A stretch of DNA of 64,000 bases from Amycolatopsis sp. A133 (GTDB taxonomy: Bacteria > Actinomycetota > Actinomycetes > Mycobacteriales > Pseudonocardiaceae). This document shows, in pieces, positions 37,376 to 45,650 of this stretch; within the stretch, counting starts at the first letter, position 1, and each line of letters begins with the position of its first letter. The translations under genes were made by a program, and so were the position numbers. The stretch covers positions 186,001 through 250,000 of the forward strand of contig NZ_JAVHJU010000007.1 in the NCBI RefSeq assembly GCF_031082405.1, read 5' to 3'. A model generated the notes under the pieces. It was not told where the DNA came from. It ran no database searches and saw nothing but the letters and a program-made list of their open reading frames with translations.

Positions 37376-38542
37376 TCACGACTCGGGGATGCGATGTGGG
37401 ACAAATGCCGCACCGTCGTCGGTGACCAGGCCCCCGGTCTCCCGGATGCCCAGCCCGGCCGAGCTGTCGCCGACGATCCAGGCACCCAGTGCCGGCCGGT
37501 AGCCGTCGAACTCCGGCAGCGGGTCGAACGCCTGGTAGACGAAGCCTTCGGCGCCGTAGACGCCGTCGGTCTGGGTCTCGTAGCCGGTCGCGACGATCTG
37601 GACGTTCGCGCCCTCGCGGCCCAGTTTCGGCTTGCGGACGTACTCGGTGAGGATGCCGGGGTCGTCGGCGAACGCGGGCAGCAGGTTCGGGTGACCCGGG
37701 TAGTTCTCCCACAGGATCGCCAGCAGCGTCTTGTTGGAGAGGATCATCTTCCACAGCGGCTCGATCCACAGCGTCCGCGGCAGCGACTCGACGGCGTTGC
37801 GGCCGAACTCCTCGTCGACCACCCACTCCCACGGGTACAGCTTCAGCACGGTCGCCATCTGCTGCTCTTCGAGGTCGACGAACCGCTTGAGCACCGGGTC
37901 CCAGCCGATCTCCTCGATCGCCAGGCCCACCGTGTCGAGCCCGGCCTCGGCCGCGGTCTCCTGCAGGTACGCCGTGGTGACGTTGTCCTCGCCGGAGGGG
38001 TCGGCCGCCGACCAGGTGAAGTGCAGCTCGTTCGACGGCAGCTTGTCTTTCAGGAACGCCCACCGCTCGACGAGCTTCTCGTGGATCGAGTTCCACTGGT
38101 CGTCGTCCGGGAAGACGTCGGTCTTCCAGTGCCACTGCAGCAGCGACGCCTCGAGCAGCGTGGTCGGCGTGTCCGCGTTGTACTCCAGCAGCTTCGCCGG
38201 CGACTTGCCGTCGTAGCGCAGGTCGAACCGGCCGTAGACGTGCGGGTCCTGCCGCTTCCACGACTCGGCGATGTGCGGCCACACCCACTCGGGGATGCCG
38301 AACCGCTGGTAGCCCTCGGTGGTCACGACGTTGTCGACGGCTTCCAGGCACATCGAGTGCAGCAGTTCGACGTCGGCTTCGAGCGAGAGGACCTCGTCCA
38401 TGTCGAAGACGTAGTGCACCGACTCGTCCCAGTACGGCCGCACGCGGCCGCTGCTGTCGCGGGCCGGCGTGCCGTAGACGAGTCCCTGCTCTTCGACGAT
38501 CCGCTGCCAATCTCGCCGCGGCTCACGCCGGTCCCGGTACAC
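37376..38542 (-). CDS. glutathionylspermidine synthase-like ATP-grasp ligase (YjfC-like)
   Basis: The 388-residue protein matches the ATP-grasp synthetase domain of glutathionylspermidine synthase without the amidase half: YWDESVHYVFDMDEV, GRFDLRYDGKSPAKLLEYNADTPTTLLEAS (the conserved core), then YVRKPKLGREGANVQI and GYRPALGAWIVGDSSAGLGIRE near the end. Such enzymes join a carboxylate to an amine using ATP. Actinomycetes mostly lack glutathione, so another carboxylate or peptide must be used. GTG at 38542 follows directly after the stop of the upstream gene with no gap. Confidence 0.9.
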   Translation of the reverse strand: MYRDRREPRRDWQRIVEEQGLVYGTPARDSSGRVRPYWDESVHYVFDMDEVLSLEADVELLHSMCLEAVDNVVTTEGYQRFGIPEWVWPHIAESWKRQDPHVYGRFDLRYDGKSPAKLLEYNADTPTTLLEASLLQWHWKTDVFPDDDQWNSIHEKLVERWAFLKDKLPSNELHFTWSAADPSGEDNVTTAYLQETAAEAGLDTVGLAIEEIGWDPVLKRFVDLEEQQMATVLKLYPWEWVVDEEFGRNAVESLPRTLWIEPLWKMILSNKTLLAILWENYPGHPNLLPAFADDPGILTEYVRKPKLGREGANVQIVATGYETQTDGVYGAEGFVYQAFDPLPEFDGYRPALGAWIVGDSSAGLGIRETGGLVTDDGAAFVPHRIPES

Positions 38543-39142
38543 CTACGACCCCCCGCTCTTGCCGCTGCCGCCGCTGCCGCTCTTGCCGCTGATGCCGAAC
38601 CCGCCGCGCTGGACGGACTTGCCGGATTTCGTCGTGACGTTCGTGCGTGCCGACGGCGGGTCGTACGAACCACCCGTCACCCGCTGGCCGACCACGCCGC
38701 TGCCGCCGTAGTTGTAGCGGTAGCTGTTGTAGCCGCCGCCCCCGATCGGCAGGAACAGGAAGCCGCCGCTGTGGTAGCCGCCGTGGCTGGAGACGTAGTT
38801 GTCGTCGCAGTAGTCGTCGTTCTGGACGACGACGCCATCCTTGTCGGTGCAGACGGCCGTGACGCTGTCCGTCTTCGCGACCGTGTAGAACGTCGCGACC
38901 AGGCCGACGAGCCCGACCGTGACGCCGCTGCCGATCAGGATCTTGCGCCGCGTGGCCGCCTTGGCGTCGGCCTGGCGGGCCAGTTCCTCGTCGCGCTCCT
39001 CCTGGACGAGCGCCTGCCGACGGGCCCGCTGCTCGGCCAGCGAGGGCTCACGAGGCTGGGTGTTCGCGTCCTGGAATCTCATCGAGCCGCGCTTCGGCGG
39101 CTCGGGGGCCGGCTGGTCCCCGGTGTTGTTGTCCTGCGTCAT
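38543..39142 (-). CDS. single-pass glycine-rich protein of the ATP-grasp module (YjfM/DUF1190-like)
   Basis: The 199-residue protein has a charged N terminus with a likely coiled coil (SLAEQRARRQALVQEERDEELARQ, about 34-57), a membrane helix (about 68-88) and an extracytoplasmic part with VCTDKDGVVVQNDDYCDD, a paired-cysteine segment, then a Gly/Ser/Tyr-rich tail. Position upstream of a GspS-like and a DUF350 gene matches E. coli YjfM (DUF1190); the similarity in sequence is weak and inferred mainly from order and the Cys/Gly-rich pattern. ATG at 39142 has a GGAG site. Confidence 0.72.
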   Translation of the reverse strand: MTQDNNTGDQPAPEPPKRGSMRFQDANTQPREPSLAEQRARRQALVQEERDEELARQADAKAATRRKILIGSGVTVGLVGLVATFYTVAKTDSVTAVCTDKDGVVVQNDDYCDDNYVSSHGGYHSGGFLFLPIGGGGYNSYRYNYGGSGVVGQRVTGGSYDPPSARTNVTTKSGKSVQRGGFGISGKSGSGGSGKSGGS

Positions 39143-39236
39143 GTGCGCTCCGTAATCCCGGCCACCACGAAACCGTGACCCACCCTAACCACCCGGATCG
39201 CGCACGTCGCGCGCGGCGCGGGCATCATGGACTGCG

Positions 39237-40265
39237 ATGTCTCCCAGTGCCGATCGGTTCCCCACTGCCATTCAGACGTTACGCACCCGCGTCGTGATGG
39301 GCGGGATCTTCGCGGGCGCGCTCATCGCGCTCGCGCTCAGCGTCGTGTTCTCCTGGAGCGACGGCATCACCGGCGGGTCCGGCGGCGGTGCCGGCAAGCT
39401 GTCCGCTGCCGCGCAGGAGGCGTTCCACTCGCCGCCCGGCAGCTGCCTGACCTGGGACAACCCCGACGCGAGCGACGCGCGCAAGGTGGCCTGCACCCAG
39501 TCGCACCTGTTCGAGGTGACCGCGCTGGTGGACATCGGCGCCCAGTACCCGGAGGGCGCGCCGGTCCCGACGCTGGACCAGTGGCAGCAGATCGCGCAGC
39601 AGAAGTGCACCTCCGACGTGAAGCCCTACCTCGGGCACAAGCTCGACCCGTACGGCAAGCTCACGACGAACCTGCTCCGCCCGACGCCGTCGCAGTGGGA
39701 GGACGGCGACCGCCAGCTGCGGTGCGGCCTGCAGTGGGCGGGCCCCGGCGGCAAGCTGCTGCCGACGACCGGGCCGGCGAAGGACCAGGACCAGTCGCTG
39801 GTCTTCGAGCCGGGCACCTGCCTGGCGCTGCTCGGCAAGGGCGTCGGCGATCCGATCGAATGCACGAAGCCGCATTCGTACGAGATCGTCGCAACCCTCG
39901 ACCTCAAGTCGAAGTTCAAGGAGGGCTACCCCTCCCAGGACGACCAGAAGGCCTGGCTCGACACCGAGTGCAACAAGGCGGTCTCCGACTACACCGGCGG
40001 CGCCGACCTCGACGCGAAGAAGCTGATCCTGACCTGGGACCTGCGGGAGCAGGAGAGCTGGGACGCCGGCTCGACCAAGGTCAACTGCAAGGTCGCGGCG
40101 GCGCTGCCCGACAAGAGCGGCCTGCAGGCGGTGACCGGCAGCCTCAAAGCCGCCCCGGCGGGCGCCGACGGCGGCCAGCCCCAGGACGGCGGCCCGCCGT
40201 CGGACGGCGGCGGTGGCCCCGCCACGCCGGGTTCCACCCCTTCGTCGACGAAGCAGAACGGCTGA
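39237..40265 (+). CDS. septum-formation family membrane protein
   Basis: The 342-residue protein has one membrane helix near the N terminus (about 20-42), then two similar extracytoplasmic modules, each starting with a PGSCLTWD / PGTCLALL segment, a C-x(n)-SHLFEV / KPHSYEIV histidine-containing core and a final cysteine pair. This is the pattern of the actinobacterial Septum_form domain. A Pro/Gly-rich tail ends it. The role in division is a family annotation and poorly tested. Its stop overlaps the next ATG by one base (TGATG). Confidence 0.82.
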   Translation: MSPSADRFPTAIQTLRTRVVMGGIFAGALIALALSVVFSWSDGITGGSGGGAGKLSAAAQEAFHSPPGSCLTWDNPDASDARKVACTQSHLFEVTALVDIGAQYPEGAPVPTLDQWQQIAQQKCTSDVKPYLGHKLDPYGKLTTNLLRPTPSQWEDGDRQLRCGLQWAGPGGKLLPTTGPAKDQDQSLVFEPGTCLALLGKGVGDPIECTKPHSYEIVATLDLKSKFKEGYPSQDDQKAWLDTECNKAVSDYTGGADLDAKKLILTWDLREQESWDAGSTKVNCKVAAALPDKSGLQAVTGSLKAAPAGADGGQPQDGGPPSDGGGGPATPGSTPSSTKQNG

Positions 40266-40615
40266 TGCCCGTCGAGATGAGCCGGGAGCGGTTCGAAGAA
40301 CTGGTCGCGGAAGCCCTGGACGAGGTACCGCCCGAGTTCGCGCGCGCGATGGACAACGTCGTTGTGCTCGTCGAGGAGTTCAACGACGAGGCACCGGACA
40401 TCCTCGGGCTCTACCACGGGATCGCGCTGACCGAGCGGACGTCGTCGTACGGCGGGGTGCTGCCCGACCGGATCTCGATCTACCGGGAGCCGATCCTGGC
40501 CATGTGCGAGGACGAGGACGAGGTCGTCGAGGAGGTCCTGATCACCGTCGTGCACGAGCTGGGCCACCACTTCGGCATCGACGACGCCCGGCTCCACGAG
40601 CTCGGCTGGGGCTGA
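40265..40615 (+). CDS. small metallopeptidase-like protein (DUF1025/PF06262)
   Basis: The 116-residue protein has the zincin motif HELGHHFGIDD near the C terminus, preceded by DNVVVLVEEF, GLYHGIALTERTSSYGG and PDRISIYREPI, as in the minimal metallopeptidases of actinomycetes and thermophiles. The two histidines and the aspartate of HExxHxxGxxD are all present, so zinc binding is likely. The ATG overlaps the stop of the septum-formation gene, so the pair is co-translated. Substrates are unknown. Confidence 0.92.
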   Translation: MPVEMSRERFEELVAEALDEVPPEFARAMDNVVVLVEEFNDEAPDILGLYHGIALTERTSSYGGVLPDRISIYREPILAMCEDEDEVVEEVLITVVHELGHHFGIDDARLHELGWG

Positions 40616-40715
40616 CCGCGCACCAGTAGTGACACCGTGACCACAATCGGGTGACAGCTCGCTTATCCTGTTGCCCGAAGTCATTGGGTGACTGCGACGC
40701 GTGCCGGGGGCCCCG

Positions 40716-41963
40716 ATGGACCAATCCCGAAGACTCACGTGGCTGCTGACGTCGAGCGCGGCGTCCCACCTGGGGGACGGCATCGGCAAGGTGGCCCTGC
40801 CCCTGCTGGCCACGACGCTGACCCGCGACCCCGTGCTCATCGCCGGGCTGTCGGCCACCCAGTTCCTGCCGTGGCTGCTGTTCGCCGCGGTCGCCGGTGC
40901 GCTGGTCGACCGGATCGACCGGCGGCGCGCGATGATCGTCGCGAACACCGCCCGCGCCGCCGCGGTCGCCGCGCTGGCCGTGCTCGTCGCCGCCGGCGGC
41001 ATGACGATCTGGCTGGTCTACCTGACGGCGCTGGTCATCGGAACGGCGGAGACGATCGCGGACAGCGCGGCGAACGCCCTGATCCCGGCGGTCGTCGGCG
41101 ACGGTTCGCTCGACGCCGCCAACAGCAAGCTGCAGGCCTGCGAGATCGTCGGCCAGACGTTCCTCGGCGGCCCGGTCGGCAGTTTGACGTTCGCGCTCTT
41201 CGCCGCCTTCCCATTCATCCTCAACTCCGCGGGCTTCGCGATCGCGGCCGCGGTGCTGCTCGGGCTGGCGGGCACCTACCGCGGGAAGGCGGAAACGCCG
41301 GTCCGGCCGGCGAAGCTGCGCACCGAGCTCGCCGACGGCCTGCGCTGGCTGCGCGGGCACCCGCTGCTGCTGCGGCTGGTCGTCGTGGCCGGGCTGCTCA
41401 GCCTGGTGAGCGAGCTCGCGCAGGCCCAGCTGGTGCTGTACGCGCTCGAGGACCTCCACCTGTCCGACGCCACCTTCGGGTTCTTCGCGTTCGTCGGCGG
41501 GATCGGCGGCCTGCTCGGCGCGGGCCTCGCGCCGCGGCTGGTGCGGGCCACCGGCCGGCTCACGGTCGTCGTCGGCGGGATCGCCTGCTGCGGCCTCGGG
41601 TTCGGCGGGATGGGCCTGGTGCGCTCGCCGGTCGCGGGCGCGGCGCTGTTCGGCCTGTTCGCGGCCGCGGTGGTGGCGGTGAACGTCGTGCTCGCGACGG
41701 CCCGGCACACGCTGGTGCCCGGCGAGCTGCTCGGCCGGGTGCTCGGGGTGTGGCGCACGGTCGTCTGGGGCGCGATCCCGGTGGGCGCGCTGCTCGGTGG
41801 CGTGCTGACCGAGCGGCTCGGCACGGCCGCACGGACGTTCGCGGTGTCCGGGCCGGCCATGCTGGTGATCGCCGGGTTCGCGTTCGGCGCGCTGCGGCGC
41901 AGCCGGCTCGGTGACAAATCGGACTCAGCCGCGGCGCTGACGCACCACGATCCGGGATTGTGA
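40716..41963 (+). CDS. MFS transporter, probable drug or metabolite exporter
   Basis: The 415-residue protein has twelve hydrophobic helices in two halves and the loop 2-3 motif GALVDRIDRRRAM typical of the major facilitator superfamily, with FFAFVGGIGGLLGAGLAPRL in the second half. It resembles MFS_3 (enterobactin/macrolide exporter-like) proteins. I chose ATG at 40716 because GGGGG precedes it; a GTG five codons upstream is possible. It stands alone, so its substrate is unknown. Confidence 0.88.
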   Translation: MDQSRRLTWLLTSSAASHLGDGIGKVALPLLATTLTRDPVLIAGLSATQFLPWLLFAAVAGALVDRIDRRRAMIVANTARAAAVAALAVLVAAGGMTIWLVYLTALVIGTAETIADSAANALIPAVVGDGSLDAANSKLQACEIVGQTFLGGPVGSLTFALFAAFPFILNSAGFAIAAAVLLGLAGTYRGKAETPVRPAKLRTELADGLRWLRGHPLLLRLVVVAGLLSLVSELAQAQLVLYALEDLHLSDATFGFFAFVGGIGGLLGAGLAPRLVRATGRLTVVVGGIACCGLGFGGMGLVRSPVAGAALFGLFAAAVVAVNVVLATARHTLVPGELLGRVLGVWRTVVWGAIPVGALLGGVLTERLGTAARTFAVSGPAMLVIAGFAFGALRRSRLGDKSDSAAALTHHDPGL

Positions 41964-41973
41964 GCTGAAATAG

Positions 41974-41996
41974 CTCCTCACCCAGGTGGTGAGGAG
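41974..41996 (+). promoter_or_regulatory. hairpin that buries a Shine-Dalgarno sequence
   Basis: CTCCTCACC (41974-41982) pairs perfectly with GGTGAGGAG (41988-41996) around a 5-base loop. The right arm contains the GAGGAG ribosome site of the gene starting at 42003. The fold could hold back translation, or act as terminator of the MFS gene ending ten bases upstream. Confidence 0.6.
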
Positions 41997-42002
41997 GCAG
42001 TC

Positions 42003-42479
42003 ATGCGCACCGTGGACCCGGGGACCGGCACCGACGCCGATCCCGATCCCGACTTCGACGAGCCTTCGGCCGAGTCCACGCCGCCCTCGCCGTCGCGCCG
42101 GCTGGCGGTGCTGTGCGCGGTGGCCGGGTTCGTGCTGGGCGGCAGCGTGCTCGGGCTGCTGTGGGGCTTGTCCGGGGTGCACGCCGGCGCGCTCGAAGAC
42201 GCCGTCGCGGCGTGCCAGGCGCTCGACCGCGTGGGCGAGCTGCCCGACACGAGCCGGGACGCGCAGCCGTCGCTGACGCCCGGCCTCAGCTCGGAGCGGC
42301 TGCACCGGATGGTGGCGGCGCGCGAGCTGTCCGCGGCCGCCGCCCAGGTGAACGCGAACTACCAGCCGCTGGCCGACCACATCGACGGTGTCAGCCGGAT
42401 GGTGCTCAGCCTGCACTTCAACGACATCTCCGGCCAGCGGCACTTGACCGAAGCCAAGGAAATCTGTGGCCGCATTTAG
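42003..42479 (+). CDS. single-pass membrane protein of unknown function
   Basis: I do not recognise this 158-residue protein. An acidic, proline-rich cytoplasmic N terminus (about 1-30) leads to one membrane helix (about 34-58) and a helical extracytoplasmic domain with a paired cysteine pattern (ACQALDR ... ICGRI) and HRMVAARELSAAAAQVNANYQPLADHIDGV. Its ribosome site is strong but lies in a hairpin. It converges on the DUF4232 gene with a four-base stop overlap. Confidence 0.78.
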   Translation: MRTVDPGTGTDADPDPDFDEPSAESTPPSPSRRLAVLCAVAGFVLGGSVLGLLWGLSGVHAGALEDAVAACQALDRVGELPDTSRDAQPSLTPGLSSERLHRMVAARELSAAAAQVNANYQPLADHIDGVSRMVLSLHFNDISGQRHLTEAKEICGRI

Positions 42480-43108
42480 GCCGGGTGGACCGTCTTGACC
42501 GCGAGCTGGTTGCCGGGGATCTTCGTGCTGGCGCAGCCGGTGCCGTCGCTGGGCACGAAGTTCGACGCCGTCTCCTGCGGCAGGTAGATCCGCAGGCCCT
42601 TCACCGCCGTCGGCTGGCAGGTGCCCGGGTCGAAGTTCTGCACGTTGACGAACTGGATGTCGGCGGCGGCGGTCTGACCGGGGTTCAGCTTGACGGCGTT
42701 GCCCTTGGTGCCTTCGCGGAAGGCGTCCTTGCCGACCTGGTGCCCGTCCGAGCCGGCCACGTAGGACACGCCGGGGAACCCCTGGATGGTGCAGGGCTTC
42801 GCGCTGGAATTGGTGATGAGCAGCGGCTTGAACACCGAGCCGGCGCCCGCGTCGCCCCGGCCGAGCGACAGCTTGACGTCGCCGGACTTGCAGAGCCCGT
42901 TGTCCGCGGGCTGGGCGACCGGCGGTGCGGCCGGCGTCGAAGCCGGGCTCGACGTGGCGGTGGTGACCGTGGTGGTGGCCGTCGGCGACGTCGAGACCGA
43001 CGGCGTCGAGCTGCTCGCCGCGGGCGTGGTGCCGCCGCTGCCGCAGGCGGAGAGCGCGAGAACGCCCGCCGAAGCCGCGACGACCGGGAACAACCGTGAA
43101 AGCTTCAT
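42476..43108 (-). CDS. DUF4232 lipoprotein
   Basis: The 210-residue protein has a lipoprotein signal ending in LALSAC, a long Thr/Ser/Pro linker (about 25-65) and a DUF4232 domain: DVKLSLGRGDAGAGSVFKPLLITNSSAKPCTIQGFPGVSYV, with two cysteine pairs. The family is common on the surface of actinomycetes and resembles an immunoglobulin-like beta sandwich; its role is unknown. The ATG has a GGGAGG site nine bases upstream. A palindrome lies upstream at 43203-43223. Confidence 0.88.
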   Translation of the reverse strand: MKLSRLFPVVAASAGVLALSACGSGGTTPAASSSTPSVSTSPTATTTVTTATSSPASTPAAPPVAQPADNGLCKSGDVKLSLGRGDAGAGSVFKPLLITNSSAKPCTIQGFPGVSYVAGSDGHQVGKDAFREGTKGNAVKLNPGQTAAADIQFVNVQNFDPGTCQPTAVKGLRIYLPQETASNFVPSDGTGCASTKIPGNQLAVKTVHPA

Positions 43109-43202
43109 GTCAATCGCCTCCCTGGTGTGGTGCTACTGGGTAGACGTACCGGGTCGCGGACGGGTTGGCTGGTTTCGTAAATTCCCCACCAAGCGTGTTC
43201 TA

Positions 43203-43223
43203 AACGTGACGAGATCACACGTT
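43203..43223. promoter_or_regulatory. candidate operator upstream of the DUF4232 gene
   Basis: AACGTG (43203-43208) and CACGTT (43218-43223) are inverted around nine bases, and an inner GTGA/TCAC pair overlaps them. The inner part resembles a CRP-family site but with a 5-base rather than 6-base spacer. Confidence 0.3.
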
Positions 43224-43231
43224 CGTGACCT

Positions 43232-43849
43232 TCAGAGCGGCGTGTCGACCCAGGTCAGGCAGCGCCACTGCCCCTCCGGCTCGGCCACCAGCTCCACGAG
43301 CCCCGTGTTCGGGATCAGCGCCGCGTTGGCGACGTCCGCGTGGACGTTCGGGGCCAGCCACTCCGCCGACAGCCGGATCGCGCCACCGTGGCTGACCAGG
43401 GCGATCACGCCGTCGGGGTCGGCCTGCTCGTGCTTGGCGCGCAGCCGGCCGACCGCGTCCAGCATCCGCGTGCGCACGCTCGTGCCGCTCTCGCCGCCGG
43501 GCAGCGCCGGGGCCAGCTCGCCGAGCGTCCAGCGCCGGACCGTGTCCATGTAGGTCCGGATCGACGCGTGGTCGGTCGCCCCCTCCAGGTCACCCGCGAC
43601 GACCTCGTGCACCCCGTCGACGACCTGCACGTCCAGGGAGAACCGCGCGGCCAGCGGGGCCGCCGTCTGCTGGGCGCGCGTCGCCTGCGACGCGTACACC
43701 GCGACCAGCGGTTCCCCGGCGAGCCGCGTGGCGAGGGACTCCGCCTGCCGACGGCCGAGATCGGTCAGCGGCGGGCCGGGCAGGGCGGTGTCCAGCGCGC
43801 CGCGGACGTTCCCGTCGGTCTGACCGTGGCGGATGAGCAGCAGCCTCAC
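43232..43849 (-). CDS. histidine phosphatase family protein
   Basis: The 205-residue protein has the phosphoglycerate-mutase-like catalytic RHG motif (Arg7-His8-Gly9 in LIRHGQTDGN), SQATRAQQTAAPLA and the second histidine in ALVSHGGAIR. It is a small cytoplasmic phosphatase, substrate unknown. The GTG start at 43849 overlaps the pheA stop by four bases (GTGA), so it is co-translated with pheA, but a role in phenylalanine synthesis is not implied. Confidence 0.9.
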   Translation of the reverse strand: MRLLLIRHGQTDGNVRGALDTALPGPPLTDLGRRQAESLATRLAGEPLVAVYASQATRAQQTAAPLAARFSLDVQVVDGVHEVVAGDLEGATDHASIRTYMDTVRRWTLGELAPALPGGESGTSVRTRMLDAVGRLRAKHEQADPDGVIALVSHGGAIRLSAEWLAPNVHADVANAALIPNTGLVELVAEPEGQWRCLTWVDTPL

Positions 43850-44754
43850 GCCAGGTCCCCCTTGCGGACCGCGTCGGCCCACACGGCCGCTTCGACGAAG
43901 TCGTCGTTGCCGAAGCCGGGCTCGATCGTGGTGCGGATCCCGTCGGCCCGCGGGTGCGAGCCGAGGAACCGCAGCTGGCGGCAGTGCCGGCGCAACGCCG
44001 TCAGGGCGTCCAGGACCCGCGGCTCGGCCACGTGGCCCTCGAAGTCGATGAAGAAGCGGTACTCGCCGAAGTTGCTGCGCGTCGGCCGGGCGTCGAGCCG
44101 GGTCAGGTTGATGCCGCGGCTGGCCAGCTCGGTGAGCAGCTCGGCGAGCGTGCCGGTGCGGTTCGCGGCCGCGGCGACCACGGACGTCCGGTCGGCGCCG
44201 GTCGGCTCCGGCAGCTCGCCCGGCGGGCGCACGAGCAGGAACCGCGTCGCCGCGTCGCCGACGTCGGCGACCTCGGTGGCCAGCACCTCCAGGGCGTAGT
44301 GCTCGGCCGCTACCGGCGCGCAGACCGCCGCGTCGAAGTCGCCCTCCAGCACGCCGACCGCGGCGGCGGACGTCGAGGACGACGCCACCGGGTGCGCGCC
44401 CGGTAGGTTCGCCTCGAGCCACTCGCGGACCTGGGCCAGCGCGTGCGGGTGGCTGGCGACGGTCCGGATCTCCCCGCCACCGGGCCGGGTCAGCACGCTG
44501 AAGTGGATCGGCAGGATGGCCTCGGCGACGGCGACCAGCGGAGTCGCTTCGCTGAGCGCGTCAAGCGTGGCGGGCACCACGCCTTCGACCGAGTTCTCGA
44601 TGGGGACGCACGCCGCGTCCGCCTCGCCCTCGCGGACGGCCGTCATCGCCAGCCGGACGGTCTCGACCGGAATCAGCTCTTCGCCGGCGGCGAGCACCCG
44701 CGCGGCCTGTTCGGTGAAGGTCCCTCGGGGGCCGAAGTATGCGATCCGTGACAC
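43846..44754 (-). CDS. pheA: prephenate dehydratase
   Basis: The 302-residue enzyme turns prephenate into phenylpyruvate in phenylalanine synthesis. It has the dehydratase domain with YFGPRGTFTEQAA, VPIENSVEGVV and the catalytic threonine in DAATRFLLV, then a C-terminal ACT domain (RTGTLAELLTELASRGINLTRLDARPTR) that binds phenylalanine for feedback control. I chose GTG at 44754 (VSRIAYFGP) because related proteins begin here; an ATG 13 codons upstream gives an atypical extension. The macro-domain gene is divergent. Confidence 0.95.
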   Translation of the reverse strand: MSRIAYFGPRGTFTEQAARVLAAGEELIPVETVRLAMTAVREGEADAACVPIENSVEGVVPATLDALSEATPLVAVAEAILPIHFSVLTRPGGGEIRTVASHPHALAQVREWLEANLPGAHPVASSSTSAAAVGVLEGDFDAAVCAPVAAEHYALEVLATEVADVGDAATRFLLVRPPGELPEPTGADRTSVVAAAANRTGTLAELLTELASRGINLTRLDARPTRSNFGEYRFFIDFEGHVAEPRVLDALTALRRHCRQLRFLGSHPRADGIRTTIEPGFGNDDFVEAAVWADAVRKGDLA

Positions 44755-44852
44755 AGCACCCAGGCTACGGGGCCCGGCCGTGGCGACATTCACTCGGACA
44801 GCCGGTACGGGAACCGGTTACGCCGGGTGGCATTTTTTGCGATGCTGGGAGC

Positions 44853-45473
44853 GTGACCGCCGAATCGGGCACGCACCCCGGCCGTGAGGGCGTCCAGTCG
44901 CCGACCTCTCCCCGCGCACCGGAACTGGTGCTGTGCGCCGTCGATGAACCACTCGCCGATGCCTGGACCGCCGCCGCCCGGAAGCTGGCCGGCCGGGTCC
45001 GGGTGCACCGCGGGTCGGTGCTCGACGTCGTCGCCCAGGCGGTGGTCAGCCCGGCCAACTCCTACGGCTGGATGCGCGGCGGCATCGACGCCGTCTACGC
45101 GCAGGCGTTCCCGGGCGTGGAGCAGAGCGTCCGCAGCGCTGTCCTCGCCTTCCACGGCGGTGAGCTGCCGATCGGCGACGCCGTGGTGGTGCCGACCGGC
45201 GAAGCCCAGCCGGCGTGGTTGATCAGCGCGCCGACGATGCGGGAGCCTGGTGAGCTGCTGCCCGCCGACACCGTCCACCCGTACCTCGCCGCCCGCGCGG
45301 TGTTCCTGACGTGGCGCGACGGACAGCTCGACCACGGCCCGGTGCGCGAGGTCGTCGACACGATCGCGATGCCCGGGCTCGGCACCGGCGTCGGCGGAGT
45401 CGCCCCTGAAACCTGCGCCCGGCAGGTCGCCGCGGCCTGGGACGAAGTCTTCGGAAAGCGTGACGCTCGGTGA
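44853..45473 (+). CDS. macro-domain protein
   Basis: The 206-residue protein carries a macro domain: VHRGSVLDVVAQAVVSPANSYGWMRGGIDAVYAQAFPG holds the conserved N-x-x-G-x-M-x-G-G loop that binds ADP-ribose-like ligands, and PGLGTGVGGVAPETCARQ is the phosphate-binding loop. The first 30 residues are extra. Such proteins bind or hydrolyse ADP-ribose modifications. GTG at 44853 has a GGGAG site. Divergent from pheA; no ADP-ribosyltransferase gene is nearby. Confidence 0.9.
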   Translation: MTAESGTHPGREGVQSPTSPRAPELVLCAVDEPLADAWTAAARKLAGRVRVHRGSVLDVVAQAVVSPANSYGWMRGGIDAVYAQAFPGVEQSVRSAVLAFHGGELPIGDAVVVPTGEAQPAWLISAPTMREPGELLPADTVHPYLAARAVFLTWRDGQLDHGPVREVVDTIAMPGLGTGVGGVAPETCARQVAAAWDEVFGKRDAR

Positions 45474-45474
45474 T

Positions 45475-45493
45475 CACCCCTAGTTAGGGGGTG
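45475..45493 (+). terminator. short hairpin after the macro-domain gene
   Basis: CACCCCTA (45475-45482) pairs with TAGGGGGTG (45485-45493) with one extra G. It starts two bases after the stop. The stem is short and the loop only two bases, so function is uncertain. Confidence 0.4.
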
Positions 45494-45567
45494 GACTACG
45501 TCACAGCGCTTTAACCGGCCGCAAGCCCTACCGTTGAGCACGCAGGTTAAACGTCCGCAGTGACATC

Positions 45568-45610
45568 CGGGGCTCCGCCCCGGGCCGGGGGCGCCGCCAC
45601 CCGGGCCCCC
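45568..45610. repeat. GC-rich hairpin repeat upstream of coaA
   Basis: A short palindromic unit (45568-45584) is followed by a 24-base unit (45587-45610) that matches the two copies inside the gene at 7404-9146 at all but two or three bases. It lies in the 177-base gap before coaA and can fold into one or two stems. Confidence 0.7.
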
Positions 45611-45650
45611 GCGGGACAGTCGGTGCAGGCGACGGCCGGAGGAGTGTGCG

